Below, in pieces: positions 56,701 through 64,000 of a stretch of 64,000 bases of DNA. The translations under genes and the position numbers were made by a program. The notes below the pieces were generated by a model. The model was not told the DNA's origin, ran no database searches, and saw only the letters and a program-made list of their open reading frames with translations. Position 1 is the stretch's first letter, and each line of letters begins with the position of its first letter. The stretch comes from Emydura subglobosa (taxonomy: Eukaryota > Chordata > Testudines > Chelidae), in NCBI GenBank assembly GCA_007922225.1, contig ML680092.1:1-64000 (forward strand), given 5' to 3'.

Positions 56701-59700
56701 CAATGCCAACCATTTCCTTTGTGCGGCTGGGGAGCTGCAGCTTCTCCAAGTCCAAACTCCTCAATGAGGTTCTCAGCCCCTCCCAGCAGCACCACGATTT
56801 CTTCATCCACCAGGATCTGTCATCTGGGAACGTCCCTCGAGAAATCGCAGATGGGTTGGTAGAAATTTCCTGGTTTTTCCCTGGTGGGAGGGAGAATTTG
56901 GATCTTTTCCCAGAACCTGTGGCAGTTACAAATCTACGTGGAGACATTGAGTCTCATTGGCTGCAGTTCAGCTTTTTAACAGTGGTCTCCTCAGCTGTGT
57001 TCATATTTGCTGAAAACATCACTGAAAGAGAGTACATTCTATTATCAACTTTAAAAGAATCCACAACTAAATACTACTTCATTCTGAACCGCCAGGCTGG
57101 GAAATCCAGTGAAACTCTTGGATTCCTTAACAAATTAGCCCCAGTGCTGAAACTGAAAAATTCACATATGTTGATGAAAGATAGCAGCACAAATAAAGCA
57201 AAATTTGTGGAAAAGCTGCAATCCAGCATACAAAGCATAATGAACTCTTCTCCCAAGAGGATAGGTATAGAAGACATGGCTGTGACAGCACGTGAACTAG
57301 GAATCCAAATAGATGAAGACCGTGTGGAATCTCAGACCGCGAACAACTACGTTAAAGAAATCACCACAGAAATAAAAGATGTGGCATATTACAAACAAAA
57401 AATGCTGAGGCTCCAAGGGGATTTATGGAAAAGCCTGGCTAAAGTGGAAAAAGAACTATGCCGAATGAGAAGGCAGGGCGACATCCCTGCTGAGAAATAC
57501 AAATCCCAGCTGAAAGATAAGATGTTGGAATTACGTAAACAACAGAATGAATGTGACCTTACTGATGGTTTGATTAAATTCATTAATGGAATAAGACATC
57601 TACTTCCATTAGAAAAACATTATTTCCTGAAATGGATGAAATTTCAGCTGGATCACATTGCTAGGAGGAATCTTAGTGAACTACGGGCTGAATACAAAGA
57701 GAAATGTAAGTCTTTAGGTGATGACCCCAAAAAGTTGGCAGAACTAGATAAATTAATATCTTCCACTTCCTTAGGACTTGAGCATTTCATGCGTGAGTTG
57801 GGGCAGTTTTATGAGGCTGAATGCTCGATGGTTAAGGAAGGCAAACTTCTAAAAAGTGGAAGACAATTCACCCATCTCCCAGGCATAGCAGCTGACCTGA
57901 TGCTGGAAGGCTTTCCTATTGAGCTGATTGATGGAGATGCATCCAACGTCCCCCTGCAGTGGGTGACAGATGTTCTGACTCAGCTCCATGCCAAGCTGAA
58001 GGGAAGGTCCAAAATGCTGGTTCTCACTGTGCTGGGAGTGCAGAGCACTGGGAAATCCACCCTCCTCAACACAATGTTCGGCCTGCAGTTTGCAGTGAGC
58101 AGCGGCCGATGTACGCGAGGAGCCTTCATGTTGCTCCTTCAGGTTAGAGAGATCTTCAAAAAGGAACTGGGCTGTGATTTCGTAATCGTGATAGACACAG
58201 AAGGCCTGAAAGCCCCCGAACTGGCCAAGCTGGAGGATAGTTATCAACACGACAATGAGCTGGCCACACTGGTGATTGGGTTAAGTGACATAACCATTGT
58301 TAATATGGCCATGGAAAATGCCACCGAAATGAAAGATATTCTGCAAATTGTGGTCCATGCCTTTCTCAGAATGGAAAAAATAGGGCATAAGCCCAACTGC
58401 CAGTTTGTGCATCAGAACGTCAGTGATGTATCTGCACATGAACAAAACATGCGGGACAGGAAACACCTCCTGGAGCAGCTGGATGAAATGATCAAAGCTG
58501 CAGCAAAGATGGAAAAACTAAACAAGGAAATAAAGTTTTCTGATATCATGGAGTATGATCTGGAAAAACACAACTGGTACATCCCTGGGCTTTGGCATGG
58601 AGTCCCTCCCATGGCTCCAGTGAATATGGGATACAGCGAAAAAGTGTATGAGTTAAAGAAGTACCTGTTTGAATTCATAAGGAACCGCTCACTTAAAAGA
58701 AACCCCAAGGACATTCCACAGTTTATTGAATGGGTGAAGAGTCTTTGGAATGCTGTCAAACATGAGAACTTCATCTTTAGCTTTAGAAACAGCCTTATAG
58801 CTGAAGCCTACAATCAGCTGTCTGTGAAGTATTCTGAGTGGGAATGGGATTTCCGCAAGGAGATGCATCTCTGGGTAACTGAAAAAGAAACTGCAATTCA
58901 GAATTTTTCTCCTGATGAATTAGAAGCTGATAAGTCACAATATGAAATGGAACAGAAACTACAGTGCGGAGAACAGAGAATTCTGGAGCTTTTAAAGCAA
59001 TATTTTGAAAGCGGGGCAGCCAATCTGCATTTGATAGAAAAGTACAGGGAAGATTTTATCAGAAGTGCAAAAAGCCTGAAGAATGAACTGGAAAGTTATT
59101 CATTTAACAAATGTAAGGAAGCCATTCACATTAAAAAAGGTCAGCACAAGATAGCCAATATCCAGGCTGAGTACACGAAAGTAATTGAAGGGAAAGTGGA
59201 CATGCTTTTGGAAGAATGCAGGAGAAAAGAAAGTAAACTGGAAAATAAAGAATTGGAAATGGAATTTGAAAAAATGTGGAAAGAAACATTTTCAGAATTA
59301 TCGCCCATTTGTTTACAGAAACGTGAAATTCATGAAGAGATTCAGTTCCATCTGAGAAAAGACCTGGATAACAGAGGGAGTTCAGTCAATCAGAAGATAC
59401 AAGAAGCAGGATGCTTGATAAATTATAGGATTAACTCTTTCGCAATGAAAAATGAATATTTTCATTTTTCATTCACCACAGCTGTGAAACACTGGTTTAC
59501 AAAAAAACTGTCACAGAAAACAGAAAAGCTTGCTAAATCTTTAATGGCCAAATGTAATAGTTACCTTGAAGAGAGAATCTATTCCAAGGCAGACTATGAT
59601 GAAACTTATTGCAGAGAATTGTTGCATATGATTAATGAGCAACTTCAACAAGAGGATGTGAAAAAACTTCAGACTTCTCTTCACTTTGAAGTTGATCTGA

Positions 59701-60881
59701 AGCTTCACATTTTAGGGGAAGCAGCTCATGCATTTCAGAAGATGCATGAAGATTTTATCAAGGAAAATGATCCTCAGCAACGGCTGGAGAAGCTGAAACC
59801 TCAGTATTTCTCTACATTTAGAGACCATTACTTGGAAAAAGATGCCCAACAAAATAGAGCCAAGGATTTCTGTGACCAGTGTCTCAAGCCTGCCCTAATG
59901 GATTATGTCAGCAAAAGACTTGGACTAGAAATAGTAGATGACATTCTCAGCAGTGGACAGTCTATTGAATATGCCAGCCGGAGCTTTTTCCAGTTCACTG
60001 TACAGAAGAAGCTATTAGAAGAGGGGAACTTCAACAACTATGTGAAATATATTATCAGCTATGAAATGTTTGTCAAAACTTGGATATGGAGGCACATTTT
60101 AGATTACTACAAAGAGGCAGAGGATTTAGAAGATCTGGAGGAAGAAATTCTATCCACGATAATAAAGAAAGTCAGGGATGCTCTGGAGAAAGCCAAAGAT
60201 GAAAATGTTAAGACAGTCTCTGCCTTTTTAAACAACTTTTGTAAAGTACTACAGAAGGACCTAGTCATTTCCAAAGATAGCTTAGTGGGGATACTGTTTA
60301 AAAACACAGCCGATCCAGACCCATTTTGTACTTTTATTCAAAACTTTCTTCCAAATCTGCAGCAACAAATACTAGCTGAATTGAAAGATGTGGAAATTAA
60401 ATCAAAGCTCTCCCACCTGCCACTGAAGCCCCAGGATGAAATCTTCAAGCGAGTTTTTGGCTGTGGGAAGCAGTGTCCGTTCTGTAAAGTCCCCTGTGAA
60501 GCAGGAGGAGGGGCTCATAAAGAGCACTTTGCATCAGTACATCGTCCTCAAGGGCTAGGGAGATACCAGTGTGTGGTAACAGAAAAGCTTATCTATTCTC
60601 TGTGTTCTTCTGATGTGGTTTCCAATACTGAATTTAGAAATTCAGACACAGATTGGAAAGATCATCCTTATAAAGATTATCGTCGCTATTACCCACATTG
60701 GCGCATTCAGCCAGATCCCAGCATCACTGCTTCTGATTACTGGAAATTTGTTTTTAAGGAGTTCAATCAACAGTTTGCTAAGGAGTATCATGCCAAACCA
60801 GCCAATCTCCCAGCAGACTGGCAAAAAATAACCAAAGAACAGGCTCTGGAGAGCCTAAAGGAAGCATTTACAATGAAATAA
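47486..60881 (+). CDS. CARD-repeat-CARD-VLIG GTPase gene (spliced CDS, exons 2-8)
   Basis: Joining 47,486-47,780, 48,532-48,909, 49,714-49,864, 51,952-52,253, 53,521-53,577, 54,972-55,043 and 56,164-60,881 gives 5,973 bases, exactly 1,991 codons including the stop, with matching phase at every junction. With exon 1 the protein would gain 11 residues. Layout: CARD1 ~5-93, 15-residue repeats ~99-224, linker, CARD2 ~280-370, linkers to 418, VLIG/GTPase region 419-1,990. Known VLIG proteins are large interferon-induced cytosolic/nuclear GTPases with poorly known function. CARDs recruit caspase-1-type partners. I infer a sensor or scaffold that couples GTPase assembly to inflammasome signalling. 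Further exons could lie in the gaps. Confidence 0.75.
48532..48909 (+). CDS. Exon 3: eight 15-residue repeats
   Basis: Acceptor tgaatctttag|AT and donor TCTGAAG|GTTTAT. 378 bases, phase 1-1, so it can be lost or gained without a frame change. It encodes eight consecutive 15-residue units and a partial ninth. Examples: DPNNGTENPETTALS, EKKNGPEYPEMVVLS, AKGNGAECPEPIACS. The consensus is roughly (E/V/A)K(K/R/G)NGxExPExxxxS. The pattern is acidic, Pro/Glu/Ser/Thr-rich and without hydrophobic core, so probably a flexible spacer. Each unit is exactly 45 bases, consistent with a coding minisatellite that can change copy number. It separates the two CARDs. The splice donor is not perfect (AAG|GTTTAT). 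Confidence 0.8.
49422..49556. mobile_element. hAT-type MITE in intron 3
   Basis: cagtggttttcaacct at the left and ggctaaaaactactgg at the right are imperfect inverted ends. The body (gcgaacccctaaa, ggggtccgtggacc) is typical of a Charlie-like nonautonomous element. Confidence 0.65.
49714..49864 (+). CDS. Exon 4: linker between repeats and second CARD
   Basis: Acceptor tttttggaaccag|AG and donor CCAAAGG|GTAATG. 151 bases, entering in phase 1 and leaving in phase 2, just what is needed to connect exon 3 (phase 1 out) with exon 5 (one base in). 49 codons, including EQLFLQAQNELIGLWSLR and ending SPTKG. An amphipathic helix could form in the first half. No known domain. The phase shift supports its being a real exon, because without it exons 3 and 5 would not be in frame. 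Confidence 0.65.
51952..52253 (+). CDS. Exon 5: second CARD
   Basis: Acceptor tattttctgtccag|G and donor AAATATG|GTGAGT. 302 bases. It begins TCDLEKCAGEKPSEIIR, then the CARD helices: NKRKRLIEILQKD, LELILDELISQSIV, EEEYDTLDKLEED, KKIRKLLILIQKKG, ACQQFLGCLEIV, ending CPGLDQDLYLKYG. It is about 40% identical by eye to exon 2. The QKKGESACQQFL block is especially like caspase-1-family CARDs. Together with exon 2 it gives the protein two CARDs in its N-terminal 375 residues. Confidence 0.9.
53521..53577 (+). CDS. Exon 6: small linker exon
   Basis: Acceptor gttttattccag|AG and donor CCTAAAG|GTATTG. 57 bases, phase 1-1, encoding EEKADMPQALELVKKYLPK. It is a short symmetrical exon, and omitting it would not break the frame, so use may be alternative. 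Confidence 0.55.
54972..55043 (+). CDS. Exon 7: small Gln/Glu-rich linker exon
   Basis: Acceptor ggtttcttcctag|AT and donor CCCAAAG|GTAGTC. 72 bases, phase 1-1, encoding DSLIQEQEVAIQQEPEQ and continuing to DHPK. Like exon 6 it is symmetrical and short. Confidence 0.55.
56164..60881 (+). CDS. GVIN1: Exon 8: interferon-induced very large GTPase body
   Basis: One uninterrupted exon from acceptor ttcctacag|AA, joined to exon 7 in phase 1, to TAA at 60,879. 1,571 residues, intronless as in the VLIG/GVIN1 family. It begins ERRKAFTEVLSKLKLQ and holds the conserved N-terminal block (MSMCQFALPLLLP; TLMLWAMRDIVKKWRP; GDIESHWLQFSFL). The GTPase domain follows, with P-loop GVQSTGKST (about residue 1,043 of the full protein) and the DTEGLK switch (about 1,096). 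A long helical and coiled-coil part is next. The C terminus has the family Cys/His cluster (GCGKQCPFCKVPCEAGGG...HKEHF) and PYKDYRRYYPHW. The whole protein would have about 1,990-2,001 residues against roughly 2,400 in mammalian GVIN1, because the N-terminal module differs. Symbol denotes the family; orthology is not proven. Confidence 0.95.
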
Positions 60882-62275
60882 ACACTGAGAAGATGTGCTT
60901 AAATGGGATATACATGTGATCAGACAGGAAAATGAAAATTCTTTTGATTTGAAAACAGACATGAAAAAAATTCAACTTCAAACAAATGTGTAATTTCATC
61001 TATGAAGCTATCAGGCACCATTCGTAACTTCAGAATGAAAATCCATTTTTTGATATGTGAAAGAATCAAGTCTTAGGTTTTTGAATGCTGAAACCACAAT
61101 GCATTTCACCATAGCAATGGTGACATCCAATAACCAATTAATTCACTCCCAGTGGAGTGTTATTCCCCAAAACAGGTCAAGTCACCTACTAATTCAAGCA
61201 TCAATACCCTGACCCAGGAAGCTAATCTCATAGGGTAGGATATACTATACCATGTAATCATATTTTGCCCATTGAAAGCTGTTTTGTTAAAATAGTTGGG
61301 CAGTGTCATTCCAGATAAAGGATTATGTGAGTTTCTGGCCCTAGTTATAGCTGAGATAATGTACCATGAGCATAAATTAGCAAATCCCATGCTATTGGTG
61401 GCTCACTTGTAGTATTCTCTTTCCCCTCCATTCCATGTACTGACTCTGCCCTCCACCTGCACTCTATCTCCTCACTTCTGTTCCATTTTGCTTATGCCAT
61501 CTACTAACTTCTCCCATTACCATGTTCCTGATAACTAGGCGCTTTAGAGTAACTGTTGGAATACACCATTTATGGACAACTTGTAGAGCAACTCAGGGTT
61601 CCAGTGCTGAAAATAATCTTAGGAAAAGAACTAACGAGAAGGGACTCCTGGCACAGAGAAGTATCTCATTCTCTCTCCTCTACCCATTGGAGGATGGTTG
61701 GTCTTGATGGCTGAAGATCAGGACATGTAGGTTTTGTTCTTACTTCTGAGATGGGAATGTGGACTAATGGGCCAGCGGTATGGGGAACAGATGTCTGGGT
61801 TCTGTTCCTAACTCTGCTACTGACCAGCTGTGTTATTTTAAGTAATTTCACTTTCCCTCCCTATGCCTCAGTTTGTCATTTGTAAAATATGGGATAATGA
61901 ATCTCACTCACCTCTGGTTTATGATGCCTAATTCAATAATGTTCATAAAGTGCTCAGAGTTCCTCTAATGGAAAACATTAAAGAAGGGCAAGTTATTGTT
62001 ATGATTATTATTAATTTGGTAAAACTGTGTTGGGGCAGGGCAAAAAGGTTAAAAGCTGGTTACTTCAACATGAAGGATTTTATTTTTTTCTTCTTGCAAT
62101 ACATTCCTGTTGATTAATTCAGGGGCCGAAGTGCTACGCATACATTAAGAAGCGGCTACTTATTTCTATTAGCAAATGAGCTTTGCGTACTTCTTTAATG
62201 CTGTTGAAAATTCATCATTGTATAAGGGCAAAAAAATTATATAAAAATCAAAATAAAATTAATACAATTCTTTGA
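60882..62275 (+). other. 3' untranslated region of the GTPase gene
   Basis: The first canonical AATAAA after the stop is at 62,252-62,257 (caaaataaaattaatac). A variant ATTAAA occurs near 61,978. No coding sequence. A MIR SINE lies inside, so the true 3' end may be earlier. Confidence 0.5.
61765..61965 (+). mobile_element. MIR-type SINE
   Basis: tgaccagctgtgttattttaag, cctcagtttgtcatttgtaaaat and gggataatgaatctcactcacct match the well-known core of the MIR tRNA-SINE, an old amniote-wide repeat. Confidence 0.8.
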
Positions 62276-63065
62276 TTTATAGTCACTGGATGTCGATTCA
62301 TTATAATATTCATTTGTGACTTTTGCAGCAAAATTCTCCCAAAAGAAACAGTTCATGAGGATGGGGGATAATTTAAAGTGAGACATGAATAGAACTCTTA
62401 ATATAGGGATTCAATCCAACTGATTAATTTTGCATGACCCATGCATTGATCATTGCAATTTACTATGAGGAAAATTTTGTTTACCCCACCTTCTACTTCA
62501 CAAGTGCAGAAGGCACTCAGATACCATAGACAAGAGCAGGCTATAAATGAGGAGATAAATGGGGATCTGGTGTATTTGCACTCTGCAATGTGGGGCAGAT
62601 AAGCCAGCCTGTTTCCCACCAGAGGGCCAAAAGTATTTCTAATTCTTCTAAACTGTAACCATGAGCCTGATTTTCCAACTGACCCTTTAGTTTATGTACC
62701 CACAATTTTTCACCTGCAATAAATAGCCAGGAGGAAGCAAGTGTGGAAAAAATTGTGGACCGCAATTTATTGTGAATGCAAAATTTCACCTGTGAAACTG
62801 GAGGCTTAGTTTGAAAAGCAAAACCCTATGATTTCAAAGGAATATTTTTTCAAAAAATAAACCATACAAATTCATTATTAAAAGTCAAAGTCCATATAAC
62901 AACTTCCTATATTAAAACAGCCTTATCATTGCATACTGCAATGCAACAAAATGCTGCCAGCTAGACTCACCATAGGCCAGTCTTTTCTACATTTCTGAAA
63001 GCTGAAGCCCATTCAGTAAAATGAAACCAAACACTACTTCTCCCCACTCACTAATACTGCCATGG
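62276..63065. other. Downstream flank, no gene seen
   Basis: AT-rich sequence without recognisable coding regions. Confidence 0.4.
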
Positions 63066-63067
63066 AG

Positions 63068-63212
63068 GGTTAGGATATGTCTACACTACAGCCCATGGCT
63101 GACCTATGCCAGCTGACTCGGAAGTCTACACTGCAATTAAACAGCCCCACAGCCCGACCCCCATGAGTCCTAGCCGGCTGTGGGTGTCTAACCACAGTGT
63201 AGACATACCTTG
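63068..63212. mobile_element. hAT-type MITE
   Basis: ttaggatatgtctacact at the left and cagtgtagacataccttg at the right are inverted ends of about 17 bp, enclosing 110 bp with no open frame. Confidence 0.75.
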
Positions 63213-64000
63213 AAACACCTAGCCATATGTAAGACCTTCAAAAAATACCTCTTCTTCTTTCTTACATGCTTTGAGCAGCAAAATAGTTAACAGGGTTGAC
63301 TTCTAAATTAGCATCATTGGCATTTGAGTCAGTCCCTATTGAAATTAATAGGGAAGTTCACATCTCTCTGGCCTATTATTTCAGGCTGTCTGCAGACCCA
63401 GGCAGACAACACTGCATCATCACTTACCTTCAAGCCACATTTTGATACGTTTCTCTGCCACCACAATAGCTAGACTTACTTTTTAAAAAAATGAAAGCTA
63501 ACATCAGGGAACAGTTGAGATGTCTGTATGTGCCCCTATGGCTAGTGCTTCATGCCCCTCATCAAAGGGGGTTGTGCCACACACTTTGGGACACAACTGC
63601 CTTAGTCAAACACCCCCATTTAATGGCATGCTGTTGTAAACCATCCTCACAATTGCCAAACTCCATGTGACACTAGTGATGGGGAAACCTCATACAACTC
63701 AAAGTATGAATATTTATCTGAACTATCCAAAGCTTGGGGTACCTCCCAGGTCCATGCAGTTATCTGCCCTCATCCAATCCTTCAATATTACCTTTAGTGT
63801 CTTCCTGCAGCAAAGGACTGGTGGCTTGGTACCTTCCTCCTGGATCTTTGGTGGACAGAGCCGCTATCCCAAGGGGGATATTTGGGAGGCTGCCCACCCT
63901 CAAACCCTGGCAGAGAGCCGGGCAGAGGATGCTGCTCCCTCGCTAATAAGTCAGAACAGACTCTGCGCCCCTGACCAGAGGGATGCGCTCAGCCATGGGG
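63213..64000. other. Right flank of the window, no gene seen
   Basis: No recognised gene or repeat. An open frame near 63,734-63,946 has no domain and no splice context. Confidence 0.4.

Noticed and set aside
56328..60881. ATG at 56,328 as start of a 1,517-residue intronless GTPase
   Set aside because: The same frame is open upstream to a good acceptor at 56,163 and contains family-like sequence (FTEVLSKLKLQ, LPWHFLRKVM). Upstream exons join in phase, so 56,328 is internal.
1..64000. CRISPR arrays, rRNA or tRNA genes, bacterial operons
   Set aside because: No direct-repeat/spacer arrays, no rRNA or cloverleaf genes recognised, and exon-intron and SINE/LINE structure is vertebrate.

Overview
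The window looks like nuclear DNA of a cryptodiran turtle. Two copies of the Cry-type turtle tRNA-SINE, abundant CR1 LINEs with their ORF1 esterase, DIRS, L1-like and Ty3/gypsy-type elements, hAT-type MITEs and a MIR SINE sit around one large vertebrate gene. There is no bacterial, viral or organellar gene structure, no CRISPR array, and no rRNA or tRNA gene that I can recognise.

Left half (1-43,000) is mostly a stack of transposons. A pair of related LTR copies in opposite orientation lies at 1.5-3.6 kb. A nearly complete CR1 LINE on the minus strand fills 4.8-9.0 kb, and an older CR1 piece lies at 10.3-10.96 kb. An internally deleted gypsy-type element (A, plus strand) starts at 10,961. A nearly full-length relative (B, minus strand, 15,191-22,235) has jumped into A's 3' LTR, leaving an exact 5-bp target duplication. 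B has the unusual domain order gag-protease-integrase-RT-RNase H. Farther right lie probable solo LTRs, an L1-like LINE split by later insertions, a DIRS fragment, a solo LTR of B, and a CR1 tail interrupted twice.

Right half (43,200-62,300) holds the one convincing gene, on the plus strand. I reconstruct eight exons whose reading phases agree at every junction and which encode about 1,990-2,001 residues: a possible ISRE-driven first exon (43,307-43,320), a first CARD, an exon made of eight 15-residue repeats, a short linker exon, a second CARD, two small linker exons, and a single 4.7-kb exon encoding an interferon-induced very large GTPase (GVIN1/VLIG family) with a P-loop and a Cys/His-rich C terminus. 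The domain layout CARD-repeat-CARD-GTPase suggests an interferon-inducible GTPase that can recruit caspase-1-type CARD partners, that is, a candidate inflammasome or cell-death sensor.

A second ISRE/TATA/first-exon unit resembling the gene's own first exon lies on the minus strand at 22,931-23,033, so a divergent paralogue may run leftward out of the window. An orphan minus-strand exon candidate at 615-683 could belong to it or to another gene.
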